A stretch of DNA of 64,000 nt from Trichoderma breve (taxonomy: Eukaryota; Ascomycota; Sordariomycetes; Hypocreales; Hypocreaceae): the NCBI RefSeq assembly GCF_028502605.1, contig NC_079236.1, positions 310,001 to 374,000 on the forward strand, given 5' to 3'. Shown here in pieces: positions 1 to 14,043 of this stretch. The notes beneath the pieces are model-generated. The model ran no database searches. It saw nothing but the letters and a program-made list of their open reading frames with translations, and was not told the origin of the DNA. Position 1 is the stretch's first letter. Every line of letters starts with the position of its first letter. Position numbers and translations under genes: made by a program.

Positions 1-2036
1 TGCATAATGTTGCGATTTGATCTATTACGTCGTAAGTTTATATTGTAGCCATTTATCTTGTAGCGCTTTCACAAGATCTGTTCTTAGCATTACTCAACCA
101 ACATTCAGGTATCAAAAAAAAAAAAAAATGTATGCACGTGGATCAAGACAATACTCATCTCATCTAAATAAGCACTATCCATCGCGGCTCAATAGAGTCT
201 ACCAGACATGGTTGGCTGCAGTTACTTTGATAGTTCGAGACTGTCACATGCAGATGCACTCATGCTGGTGTTCAACACCAACAGCAATCAATATCCACAA
301 TATACATCAGTGTACATGGACTTATACTCCATAAACGCAACGAAAAGGATACAGACAACCTCTTTCTGTTTATCTACTAAAAAAAAAAAAAAAAAAAAGC
401 GAAAACACCGAGGCATACGTACTAGCTGTAGAGTTCATTGAAAAGCACGACGAGTCACAAGCCACTGGCTGCCCACCCACCCATTACGCATGTCCGTGGC
501 TGCGCATCTTGGTTTGCCATCGCCATGGTGTATCGGGTGTGGAACCAGGAACGGCTGCTCATCCCTCCATGACGTATCATCCTCAGCTTGGTCATGGTGC
601 TGTAAGACCTACTTGTACTCGTATCTGAGGTATCATTGATGTACTGCCTTCCTTGGTAAGAGTCGTAGATTGTCTGGTCCTTTCATCCCATCAATTGTTC
701 CTCAAATCACCATCAAGATAAAGATGAAACTTTTCAGTTCTCATGGCCCAATTCGTCCGAACCCAATGGAGACAAATGAATCGTGTTACACTCTAGCCTA
801 AATGCAACGTCGACCAGGTCCAGCCTCTCCCGCTTCATGACACGAAACAATAAAGCCAAAAAAAAAGAAAAAAGGACCGGGTTTGAGCCTCCATGCAAGA
901 AACCCACCGAATGGTCGACCGAATCGTTACAAATCGTTACAAATACACGCACTGTGCAATGCAGAACTCGATCACTTCGTCCAACGGCATCATCAGCCGT
1001 TGCACAGCGCTAGGCCAGACATTGTACCGAGCGTCCTGCAACATGCACAGTGCCCGTTAAACGGAGAGCGCTAGCGCCCGCTGCAGACTGTAGGTACAAG
1101 GGAGCGACATGGCAATGCCACAGTACAGCAGCAAAGCTGATATCAAAAAGAAAAAGGGAATTTGAAGATTTTGAATACACAAGAGAGTAACTATACGCAC
1201 AAAATAGCTATAATCTGTCAGCATAAATGGTGTTCATGCTATTGATCTGTGTGTAGATATTCCTTTTGCAGTCCCTGTCTTTGTGATACTTTCCCGCTAC
1301 AAGCAGGTTCAGGGACCGGGTTGCGGGAAGCGACCTGCTGCCCCAGATTCCTCAATTCGCTAGGCACTACGGAGTAAGGTACAAGGCAGTGCTTCGCCTC
1401 CTCCTGATTGTCGACGTCTGTTGCAATGGAAGGATTTACTCGTAATTAATATATATCCATGGCTGATGTGGCTTTTGCTTTTTCTTCCCACCCACTCACC
1501 CCTCACTTGCAGCCTCATTATCTGCATCTGTATCTTTGTGCCGTTGTTATTCTTCTTTACGGCTGTATCGATCCCAGTTCTCTTCGGAGTTAGAGACCAG
1601 CACCAGACGGGTTACTGCTATTATTACTCGCAGTCCTCACCTCACTTAATATTAGCCTTGAACCACAAAAAATAGGGGGCATCTCCATCCCCAGCCAGCG
1701 CCATCCCTCACCCTCTCAAACCAAGTGGATATTCATCCAATCCTCACCTCGAGTTCGACGTCTGCGGGGTTGTTTGATTGGCCCTGCAACCACAGGCCAA
1801 AACACGCCCGTCACATCGCCTCCGGCCTGCTGCATCAGAAGCGGCTGCTTCCCGTCTGGTCCTTTCGATACCTCGTCAGCTGCTTATCTGTCGGCCGGAT
1901 TAGCCTCTCGACCGATTATCATCTATCAGATCCGTTCCTTCACCTTCACCTCTCGTCTTCCATCTTGCATTACATTGTTCCATCATTCCACTCTAGCATC
2001 CCTATCCGTTGAGCGGTCGTACCGGGAACCGTCACC
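1..2036. other. Intergenic region and 5' leader of the Sch9-type kinase gene
   Basis: No coding region is supported here. The few open frames are short and lack coding character. Two long A runs lie at 114-128 and 379-398, and a nonamer GTACTCGTA lies at 615-623. The last 350 bases or so before the kinase start are rich in C and T, as in many fungal leaders. Confidence 0.6.
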
Positions 2037-4151
2037 ATGTCGTGGAAGCTGACCAAGAGTATGTCTCTCCTTTTCCAATTGTCTCCAATGTCTCGCTGTC
2101 GTCCGATACCTTCTTGCAACCCGCTGCAGTCGGCAATGAGGCTAACTGGCTTTGCGCAGAACTCAAAGATACGCATCTCGGCCCGCTGAGCGCGTTTTCC
2201 CGGTCGCCGTCGACTTCCACCATCACCGACAAAGATGAAAAGGGGACGAGCCCAGGCGCCACCACGCCGACTAGCGAGAGCGCTACTGGTAAGCTACCGG
2301 CGACTGATGCATTCTAGATGGTGATTCTGACTGCTCTTGGCATCATTGTAGGCGCCGCAGACGACTTGACGCAAGCGCCCGTCATTAAGAAGCCCGGTAT
2401 CTTGGTCGTTACCATCCACGAAGGCAAGGGCTTCTCCCTTCCCGAAGAACATCGAGGCGCTTTTTCGTCCAGCCACCAGAGCTCGCGCTCTTCGGGCAGC
2501 GCCTTGTCTGGCTCTGTCCGTCCAGACTCTCAGCGCGTTGCTGGGTCATACTCAAACGGAGCAAGACCGCACTCTTCCGGCGGCGGATTCGGCTCGATTC
2601 CCACTAACCATGGGCGCATTTCCGGCAAATATATGCCCTATGCGCTGATCGATTTCGACAAGGTGCAGGTGTTTGTCAATTCGGTCGAAGGAAACCCCGA
2701 GAACCCTCTGTGGGCAGGTTCAAATACCCAATACAAGTTTGACGTTTCTCGAGTGACGGAGCTGGTGATCCATCTGTACATGCGGAACCCTGCTGCCCCT
2801 CCTGGGTCTGGGCGAAGCCAGGACATCTTCCTGGGTGTTGCCCGGATAAACCCCCGATTTGAAGAGAGACAACATGTGGCTGAGGACTCCAAGGCCAGCA
2901 AGAAAGATCGCGAAAAGGCAGCCGAAGCTCAGCGCCAAAAGGGAGAAGGCCATGCCGGCGTTGATTGGGTTGACATCCAGTACGGCACGGGCAAGATCAA
3001 GGTTGGCGTTGAGTTTGTCGAGACACGGGCTGGAAAGCTCAAGATTGAAGACTTTGAACTGCTAAAGGTTGTAGGCAAGGGCAGCTTTGGCAAGGTCATG
3101 CAAGTACGCAAGAAGGACACCAACCGGATCTATGCGTTGAAGACGATTCGAAAAGCGCACATCATTTCCCGATCGGAAGTCGCCCATACGTTGGCCGAAC
3201 GGTCTGTGCTGGCGCAGATAAACAATCCCTTCATCGTTCCTCTCAAGTTTAGCTTCCAATCGCCCGAGAAGTTGTATTTCGTCCTTGCCTTTGTCAATGG
3301 AGGAGAACTCTTCCACCACCTGCAAAAAGAGCACCGCTTCGACGTTAACAGGTCGAGGTTTTACACTGCTGAGCTTCTCTGTGCTTTGGAATGCTTGCAT
3401 GGTTTTAGTGTCATTTACCGAGATCTGAAGCCGGAGAATATCTTGCTCGACTATCAAGGCCACATTGCACTGTGCGATTTTGGCTTGTGCAAGCTGGACA
3501 TGAAGGACGAAGACCGGACCAACACATTTTGCGGCACGCCCGAGTATCTCGCCCCTGAACTTTTGTTGGGCCAAGGATACAACAAGACAGTGGACTGGTG
3601 GACCTTGGGTGTTTTGCTTTACGAAATGTTGACGGGACTTCCTCCGTTCTACGATGAGAATACAAACGAGATGTACAGAAAGATTCTGTCAGATCCTTTG
3701 AATTTCCCTCCCGGCGACGTGGTGCCTCCGGCTGCCAGAGACCTTTTGACCAGCCTGCTTAACAGAGACCCGAAGAAGCGACTTGGCGCTAATGGCTCAT
3801 CCGAGATCAAGGCTCATCCGTTTTTCCATGGCATTGACTGGCACAAACTCTTGCAGCGTAAATATGAGCCTACGTTCAAGCCCAGCGTGGTAAGTACTAT
3901 TTCCGAGTTTGTGTGATTAACTTCCAATGCTAATTCGTGATTCCCAGACGGATGCCATGGACACGGCCAATTTCGACCAGGAGTTTACCAGCGAGGCTCC
4001 CCAGGATTCGTATGTGGACGGCCCCCTGCTATCACAGACGATGCAGGATCAATTCCAAGGATTCAGCTACAACCGCCCCATTGCAGGCCTCGGGGATGCC
4101 GGCGGCAGTCTTAGAGATCCGTCGTTTGTGGGCAGCCTTAACAACCCCTAA
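2037..4151 (+). CDS. sch9: AGC serine/threonine protein kinase, Sch9 type (C2 + kinase)
   Basis: Predicted TOR/nutrient-responsive AGC kinase, cytosolic and vacuole-associated in yeast. The model has four exons with introns at 2059-2159, 2289-2351 and 3890-3947, giving 630 residues. The tiny first exon encodes MSWKLTK and joins KLKDTHLGPL, the conserved Sch9 start. A C2-like region begins around residue 65 (ILVVTIHEGKGF) and continues to about residue 280. The kinase domain begins near residue 285 with glycine loop GKGSFGKV, ATP-binding Lys314, catalytic Asp408 in DLKPEN and activation-loop Thr442 in TFCGTPEYL. The C-terminal tail has a hydrophobic motif FQGFSY with Ser603, the type of site that TORC1 phosphorylates in yeast Sch9. 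All key residues are present. The family call is firm. The exact first exon rests on splice signals and homology. Confidence 0.93.
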
Positions 4152-5783
4152 GCATTTGGACATGATGTATTATTTTCGGCGAATACCAATTTGAGTTGAG
4201 ACTAGACCTAGAAGCATGATTTGAAGCGAAAACAAGACAAGGGGGAAGGTTGGACGACGACAGCGTTGGTTGTGCTGCGTGCAAAAGATGCGTAGCGTAC
4301 TTAGAGAGCGACGAGCGTCTTTTGGACTTTGCAGGATGGAAGCGCACAGACAGACAGACACGGGAAAGGGGATCCATATTTGACTTGAACAATGCATGAT
4401 GAACCATACGTTATGGAGTTTAGCAGGAAATCATGACAGGAGTTGTCTTCTTTTTTCACTTTTTTTATCACTTTTTTTTTTTTTCGTCGTCTTGCACTGT
4501 TGGAAGAGACTCAGCTCAAGGGCAGATTGACTGGGGAGATGCGGGCATCGTTGGAAAAGAGGGTTGATACAAGCTGCTTTATTACAAAGATGTTGTCGAG
4601 TGAAGCGTGTATAAGAGTTGACTTGTTGATGGTATTGTTGGTACTAGTTTTTATAATTATATCCTCTTGTTCTAGTCATTTGAATGAATTGTCATGATTA
4701 AAGTATAGAGTTGAGCATTGTTGGCTGAGCTGTATTAATGTCTTGTGATTCCGGACTCTTGTACCACCGAAGAAATAGACAAGGTACCTAGAAGCTCCCT
4801 GAGAATCAGATCGAATCAAATCAGCGGGCTGCAATAGAGCACATGCAAGTGCTGATTTGACCATGTTCCATGCAACCAACTAACTACCTGTGCCTAATAA
4901 AACTGCCCGACTGACTCTGATCTGACTGATTGATTGTTAAAATCTCCAGGTAATCCATCTGCGGGGCATCCTGCTTACCAAAGCACGCCAAGCAGCGCGG
5001 CAACTGGCCAGCCAAGTTCCAAAAAAGGTTCTCAGTGAGGTCATTAGTGAGGGGCAACAGGCGCAAAGCTCGTGCCAGCTTCGCCTGGATAGCTCCGTCA
5101 ATGCGCTGAGCTTCGGTTCCCCTCCAGCAAAGAGGCCAGACAGACGCCACAGTCATTCGTTGTCTCGTCTGGTGCTATTTTCTGCTTCTTCCTTTCTCTT
5201 CCTTCTTCTCCCATCCTCGCATTATCGTGAGGCATTTCGAACCATCCAGCGAAATCATTTCCGCCTGCTGCATTAATCCATCACCAATTCCTCACTCATC
5301 ATCCTCTAATCAAGCATCTCTTCCCCCCTGGTAAGTCGTCATTCCCGGCTTCATCTCTTTTTTTTGCTCCTGACGCCACCCCCACCATCCCCATCAAATC
5401 CATCATCTGCCTTGATCAGCTTCCGCGTTGCCCGGAATATATGCTGCGATCCCACGGTACTCGAACCGGATCGTATTGATAGCCTACCCTCACCAGGGAA
5501 CTATTTGCTACATAGCCTATGGCCTTTTAAATGCTGCTTCTCCCCTCTCTACCAAGCTGTCATTCTTCTCTCTAATCTTCTCCTCATCCTCATCCTCATC
5601 CCCAATCCATTCCATTCAGACCTTGCGTCTTTCTCGAAGCCCAATTCCAAAGCAACATAGCCCAAGCCAAGCGGAAGTTGCCGATCACTACTGCTCCATT
5701 TCGACTCAACTCAATTAGCTGCCGCAACTCTCTACAGACTGGCTAATTAACCTCCTTGACTCCTCATCAGATCTCTGCCAAAC
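4152..5783. other. Intergenic region: kinase 3' flank and PGI promoter/leader
   Basis: No gene is supported. A T run lies at 4472-4484. From about 5160 the sequence becomes C/T-rich, with three TCATCC copies at 5584-5601, and this forms the likely leader of the isomerase gene. Short open frames in this part have no recognisable product. Confidence 0.6.
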
Positions 5784-7667
<1,884 letters not shown>

Positions 7668-9638
7668 ACAGTTAAATACGGTGCAAGAAAAGAAATAGGA
7701 AACAACAAAAATTATCCCCCGAAAAACAGAGAAAAAGGAGGGGTCTGGGATGGCGAAAATGACGGGGGAGCGGGAAGGGAAGCCTTGTGAAATTAATGAA
7801 AAGAAAATAAATCGGGCTCGAACAATGAGTCTTTTTTCCCTTTTGCCCTTTTGCACGATGAAACTACGATGTGAGAGGTAGCATGAGTCACTTGTTGAAA
7901 TGTGATATTGATGATGATGATGCATGTGTGTGTGCTCTGCGCTCGGTACTATCTGTCATATGGATCAGCATGTGGCAGCATGTGAAGCAAGCGGTGAGTG
8001 TACGCTGTGTGTGATGATGCATTCCTCACGCCCGAGGTTTGTGATGTGATGTGTGCCTCGAGATATTCCGGCTGCCTCCATTACATTACATTACATGCAT
8101 GCACGAGTTACTCTAGCTCTCATCTAAGCTCCATATGATGCAGATAATACTCTACCCTCTCCGTATCTGGGCGAAAGGAATCGACTTAGTACCTCTACTT
8201 CTACTACATTTACATCTACGTCTGCTAGCTAGCATGTGGTTTCTGCCATTTAGCCCTCAAGCTCCCACGTTTTCTCCCGCACCGTCCCCACAAGCGAACT
8301 AAAAAGAGACCCAGCACAGCACATGTCACTCACTTTGAGATTATTTTCCGGGGCGCAGGGATGCACGCACATGCACACATGGGGAAGGTCATATGGGGTT
8401 TTGTGATGGGCGGGATGCAAGTCAAGTTCGTTGTTGACTCGATAAAAGAGGGAGGGAGGGTTGGGTTGTATTTGCGGTGGTTTGAGTGGTTATTGACAGG
8501 CGGGCCGGGAATAAGCATATGGATGGGTGATGGGTAATAGTAGAATGAATGGATGGACGGACGGCTGAAAATGAGAGAGTAGAGGCCATTTCATCAAATC
8601 TGGCCTCTTGAAGAAACCAACAAGAGTGCTATGTAGCATTCGGGTGAAGGAGGGCTTTTTCCAATCGAGCAGAGTTGGTTGGCCGTCAATGTTCCCATAC
8701 TTCCTATTCGAGCAGCCGGATTCGCAGGGGCTCGGCATGCAAGCACCGAGTGGGAATCTATTTCAATGCGCGGGACGAGGCTTTGGGGTAGCCGGGCTGA
8801 GAGGGACAAAGAGGCTAATGGTGGTGAAACGCCTGTGGCATTTGCCTGCTAGTAGTACATGGACATGGACAAAGTGGCGTGCGTTGAGTGATATAACGTG
8901 CTTCTTTTGTTAGGGATAACGCGGTTGCTCAACCGGGCAGTGATGATTTGGACGAATTGGAAGGGATCTAGTCGTGATTATCTTGCAGAGCGGCGCAGTC
9001 AATGGTTCTGCTTTCGTCCAGGAGCATCAACAAAATGACCCAGAAAAGGAACAAAGGAAGAGGCAGCCAAAAGCACCACCAACACACATGCATGCATCTA
9101 TGCACGGGTATATGCAGTCCGTCAAATCAAATCAAATCAGCGTGGCAGTAAAGCGAAAATGTCACAGCAAAAAAGACCCGCAGAGGGAGACCAAAAAAGG
9201 GTGGCAAATGGGCGGGCGTACAGCGCAGCTTTTGGTCGATAATAATCCGGACGCGCTGATATCGTGGGATTTTCGATGGCGGATGACAAGTTTCGCCGTT
9301 ATCTCGGGCAATATACTGACACATCATATTAGTGCCCTTGCGTAACGAATTATATGGCTCAGCAATAGGGGGCATGCAGGCAGTTTTGAGTCTCTCCGAG
9401 ATTACAGAGGAGAGACGACTGACAATTCAGCAGAGCAGATGGAAGAGAATGAGACAAGGACGTCAGGGTAACCTGACATGTGCTCGTTGTTTGCTGTTAC
9501 GAGTATGCCTTTGAGATCGGGGATTCCGAGTCATGCCCGTTTGTCTCGCCTCGTCTTTGTTGGGCTGAGTCCAAAGCCGCCACCGTCCACGACGGTTTCA
9601 AAGCATGGAAACAAAACGGCTAACTGTAACTCCGTGCT

Positions 9639-9654
9639 GTACCTGTACGAGTAC
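9639..9654. repeat. Nested GTAC-CT-GTAC-GA-GTAC element
   Basis: Two GTAC-NN-GTAC decamers overlap here (9639-9648 and 9645-9654), so three GTAC tetramers sit six bases apart. A TACTCCGTA word follows immediately at 9652-9660, and a near-match GTACTCGTA lies at 9674-9682. The function is unknown. It is part of a dispersed family described in the findings. Confidence 0.6.
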
Positions 9655-10220
9655 TCCGTATCTCGTAAGTAATGTACTCGTAAAGGGCCAAGCCAAGCCT
9701 CAGCCTAGCAACCAACCCCCCGGTCTCTGCCGCTTTTGCGCCCTTTTTGCCTGCTTGCCTGCTCCCCCCCCCCATGTTCCCTATTATGCCGCCAAGACGA
9801 AACGGTGGCTCCATAATGGCTCACGGAGCTCAACTGGTTGGCCGGTTTGTTACGGCGGTGCGGTGGATCCGCCCCTACGGAGCCGGCGGAGGCGCTGCTT
9901 TTGGGAGCTCGGGGGAATAGCCGTGGAGTTGATAAAAAGTCCCAAGCATTCGCAAGGTAACGTTGGGGAGGATGCAAGTACCTGCTAACGCTGTGGACCC
10001 GCGACAATGCAGCGTCAATGCCAATTGGGTCCGCCGTTCCGGGGACAGGCGAGCAAGGCCGGAGGGAGCTGATCTGCATGAGAGACGAAAGAGAGAGAGA
10101 GAGTCGACTTGACTGCGCAGAGAAAAGCCCGTGGCGTATTGCGGTGAGCTCCTTGCACCACGTTTTCATTTACCGTCAGGGGCTCTGCTGCAGCTGCAAC
10201 GTGGCTGCTATTCTGACGAT

Positions 10221-10230
10221 GTACTCGTAC
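10221..10230. repeat. GTAC-TC-GTAC element
   Basis: Exact copy of GTACTCGTAC in the gene-sparse interval. The same decamer recurs at 11825-11834 and 28911-28920, always outside the coding regions called here. Confidence 0.55.
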
Positions 10231-11824
10231 AAAGTGCTGGCAGCGGAATCTCACCATTTGGCCTATCTTACGATGGACAGTTATCAGCTTCCAGGGGCTG
10301 GGTGAAAACGAGGCCGAAACGAGGCATCGTGAACCGAACCGAGCCACCCCTGGCTTGGCTGCTGTTGCTGTTTGTTGCTGGTGCCGACGGGAAAAGCGCG
10401 CAAATGCTCGTCCAAGTGTCGGCCCGTCTTCTGGCTGAGACTTGGCGCCTGGATCCGATAGCCGTGTGTGTGGCTTGGCTGTGAGTGGTTGATGTGGAAA
10501 TCCACGGCGTGGAATAACCTCAATGGGCATCGTCGATAGGCGCTGACGCTGCGTGTACTCGTGTAGATTTCATGCAAAGTACACGAATCTGAGGATACCA
10601 TGTTTCATGTACAGGTATCCGACAACTTGATTTCACTTGGGCAGGCATCACGGCCGAGGCTAGATGGGCAAAGCTGTGTGTTGATGGCATACAGCTGGTT
10701 TGAAGCGAATGTCCTCATCATCATCATGCACGGTTCTGTCATGTTTGCAATGTGTCTTGATGCCAACGGGCGTATGCACGGTTGATAACCTGTTTTCCCA
10801 TGACAAACAACGCTCGTCTTTTTGGGTGAGACATGCCTTGACGAGAAGAAAACTTGAAGTTGAAGTGCAACCCAACGTCAACTTACATGGGAGCAAAGCG
10901 GGAGCAAGGGCTGACAAGCGCCATGTAGTGCAGCGAACGAGAATCGACATGTGCTCCAGCAGCAAAGAGAAAGAAGCAGAGATCGACATCGAGAGGCTTC
11001 CCCGCCGGCGTGTATTGGCGCGAGAGGGAGGAGTTGGAGCGGAGACAATCAAGTTGCTGAGGGGTCCCACGGGGGAAAGCGTGCGTGAATATGCATGAGA
11101 AGAGTCGTACGAGATGATGGCTTCGGATGGATGCTTGGTGTAGTGCCGACGCAAACCTCTTTCTTTTCGTCCTCTTCGGTGTAAAGATGGACGACACGAT
11201 ACGACACGCCGAAGCAAGGGGGACAAGGAGATGAAACCTGCCAGCGCCGTTGCGGATAGTTGTGACTCGGGAGTTGTTTTGGTGAGAGCAGAGCAGAGCA
11301 GCCATTGACGTTGATGGCTCCACGGGAAGCAAACTCAATTTCAACCCGAGAGCCTGTTTCTGCTGGATGACAGAAAACACAACACAACACATCGTGAATG
11401 TGAAACACAGCCATCGAGTTGCAGCTGCTGTGGTGGTTGCTGGCAGCACGGGTCAAAGTGGAGGCCATCCCCAACATACGTCATTGTGCTGGGACCCCTG
11501 TGGGCGACGATCGTAGATACAAGAACACATGTCCGATGTGTGCACGAGTATCTAGCATCTGAGTTTTTGCGTTGACAGGCAGGCAAAGGGGGGTGGTCAG
11601 GGTCAGGATGGAATAGGGATAGAGTCAAAGTTCAGGATAGGTCGAGGGCAATGGCAAGGATGTGATTGATGCTGGACGAGGGGTCAAGTCGGAAGCATGT
11701 GCAAACAGCATGCCGGAGGTGTGGCATCTGGCTAGGCAAGCCACGACTCGACTGCGGATGGATTGCGACCTATTCCATTGTCGAACGAGCGTTAGTGTCT
11801 TGTCTGTCTTGCCGTGTCTTTGAA

Positions 11825-11834
11825 GTACTCGTAC
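11825..11834. repeat. GTAC-TC-GTAC element
   Basis: Exact copy of GTACTCGTAC, intergenic. It belongs to the same dispersed set as the copy at 10221-10230. Confidence 0.55.
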
Positions 11835-12924
11835 ACACTCGGGATGGACGAGAATGAAAAAGGTTGACAAGTCAAGTCAGTCACCCAAGGCTCGTGCTGT
11901 CCGTTGACACGAGGCTCGCGGGTCAGGCTGGATGATAGTTGATGATATCAGGAGGTGTCGATAAGCCGTGCTGACACTGAAGGGTTCAGTTCAACGACCC
12001 CTTTTCGCAAGCAAGCGGGCGTGACGCAGGGTTCAGTTCTTACTTCCGTAGCGGCTGCATCGCATCGCATTGGATCGCATCGTGGATCGCGTCGTGCTTG
12101 TGCTGGTGCTTGTATCGCCGTTGCATCGTGAAAAGGCCAAACCAGCAAAGCGTCGCTGATGTCACTGCAGTGGGCTGGGCTAACTGGGCTCAACTTGCTT
12201 CAGCACTAAACCCGCCTTCCCACAGCGGGGCGGTCCAGCGACCACCCCAGGCGCCTCAGTGGCCCCCTGGGTTCCCTCTAGGCCACTAGGCCCCCTAGCA
12301 GCCAGCCTGTGGGAGCCTCGAGTTCAGTTCCAGCAGCCCGTTATCGTGAAAAAAAGACGGCCGGATGACGTTAGTCTGGCGGTGGGCCACAAAAGGCGCA
12401 AACCTGCAGGAATTCTTGGTTCTTGTTTGGCGTGCCACTGGCGACTGTTTTAGAGCGATGGGGCAGCCCCCCTAAAGCCTGTCGAATGGAAGAGCAAGTT
12501 GAGGCGAGACGGTGCTGCTGATGGGGAAGCAAAGCAAAAGCAGGGAATTAAACGGTTTGTGGTCCTTTGGGTCCAAGTCTGACGGCATCATTTTGGAAAC
12601 GGAAATGGGGGTCAAGTCATGATGATGCTGTCAGGTTCCAACGTGTTTTTTTTTCTGGCTGTACTGCTGCAGTCTGATGTGGCACAGCAACAGTCGACCG
12701 TTGCAAAATGATGTCGGCGTGCATTGGAAAAAGGAGATGAGCCAAACATGCCACGCATTACTCACAAGACCCTGTGAACAGGAGAGAAGAAATGAGTTGA
12801 GCAATGAAAAGGCAAAGAATGGAGATGAGATGAGGCAAGGGCTGAATTACATACGACGATATGGCTGAGTTGAATGAATCGGATCCATGGGCAACATGTG
12901 AAAACAGTACGATTCTAGAGTAAA

Positions 12925-12934
12925 GTACAGGTAC
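12925..12934. repeat. GTAC-AG-GTAC element
   Basis: GTACAGGTAC, the reverse complement of the GTACCTGTAC copies at 9639-9648 and 13210-13219. Intergenic. Confidence 0.55.
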
Positions 12935-13209
12935 GGGCAGTGCAGCAAATGCAGCAGAGTTTCAGGTGCGTTCCTCGCCCAGCTAGCGCAGTTCGTGCAA
13001 GGTACGGGCTTCCACAGCGAGGTACCGCTACAAGCCAAGACGTCAATCGTGGAAAGATACCAGCGTTGCAACAAGGCACATGTACCGTAACACGTAAACG
13101 AGAGTCACTGGTCTCCACTTAACTCGGCGCCACGGGCTGTTGAACTGCGCCAGGCGTCAGCCAAGGTGAGACATGATTGGTCAGTCAAGGTGACATATCT
13201 CCCGACAAA

Positions 13210-13219
13210 GTACCTGTAC
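13210..13219. repeat. GTAC-CT-GTAC element
   Basis: GTACCTGTAC, about 830 bases upstream of the mannitol-1-phosphate dehydrogenase start. Confidence 0.55.
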
Positions 13220-13443
13220 CGACCGGGGGACGCCAGAGCCTCCGGTTTAGACGGTTCCTACGTGTTACTGGCCTATCTCAGTAGAAGCTAACGGAACCTG
13301 AAGGCCTTTCGGGAGGCAATTTTGGCGTAACGTGAATGACAATGGAATCCAACGGGGCAAGGTTCCTGGTATCGGTACCTGCGCCATTCCCCGTATATTT
13401 TTCTCACGCAACAACGCAACTGATACGTATTGATGTACAGTAG

Positions 13444-13453
13444 GTACTTGTAC
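13444..13453. repeat. GTAC-TT-GTAC element
   Basis: GTACTTGTAC, about 590 bases upstream of the mannitol-1-phosphate dehydrogenase start and the closest member of the cluster to that gene. Confidence 0.55.
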
Positions 13454-13838
13454 TCGACATTTGATTGCATGGGAGTTGATTGATTGAATGGATCAAATGG
13501 ATCAAGTTCTCCCCTCCCCCGTTGTGGAGCTGTACTGTATCTGATGTGATAGTATGGATGTGGATTGATCCAATGTAATCGTAATGTAATGTACGGATAC
13601 TTGACGTTGTAACTGACCAGCTTATCCACCCCCCCCTTGCTGTGACGATGGTCGATCAGCTTCACTTCCGCCCCGATTGAGGCGCCATCGTCATCGGTTC
13701 GCCCACACCCCCTACATTCTACATGCTACAGTACCTGCTATTCTAACCTACTGGGTAGTTCCCTCTAGTTGGATGCTTGCTTGCTTTTCCTCCTTCTCGT
13801 GGGCTCGAGAGTTTTGCCGACTCGATTCTGCAAAGAAT

Positions 13839-13845
13839 TATAAAG
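13839..13845 (+). promoter_or_regulatory. Putative TATA box of the mannitol-1-phosphate dehydrogenase gene
   Basis: TATAAAG lies about 200 bases upstream of the ATG. It is followed by a strongly C/T-rich leader (about 13960-14035), an arrangement common in highly expressed fungal genes. The call is by motif and position only. Confidence 0.45.
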
Positions 13846-14043
13846 CTGGTGCGATTCCCGCGCCTCTTGGTAGATCTTAGTCCCCTCTCCTCATCATCAG
13901 CTTCAGCAACCATCCACTTCAACCTTTTTCCATCCAAAACGGTCTACCGTTTCCAACAACACCCACTCTCCTCTCCACTATCACTATTACTCTCTATTCT
14001 CTTATTCTCTTCTTATCCATACTCTTATAAACAAACCGCAATC

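Larger units (their letters stand above)
7668..14043. other. 6.4-kb gene-sparse interval between PGI and mannitol-1-phosphate dehydrogenase
   Basis: No protein-coding gene could be supported. Several long frames overlap one another on the minus strand near 10.7-11.5 kb, but they share no recognisable domain and look like low stop density. The interval contains ATG-trinucleotide repeats (7909-7922), a degenerate GATCGCATCG tract (about 12.06-12.10 kb), a GC-rich block at 12.21-12.31 kb and a strong cluster of GTAC-NN-GTAC elements (9.6-13.5 kb). It may hold long regulatory DNA or noncoding transcripts, which sequence alone cannot show. Confidence 0.55.

Noticed and set aside
10660..11477. Several overlapping 140-190-codon frames on the minus strand
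   Set aside because: Frames overlap each other, share no recognisable domain and lack consistent coding bias, so they look like low stop density in GC-rich intergenic DNA.
12211..12310. GC-rich block with possible Cre1-type (SYGGRG) and GGCTAA words
   Set aside because: The motifs are too short and degenerate to claim as functional sites from a single sequence.
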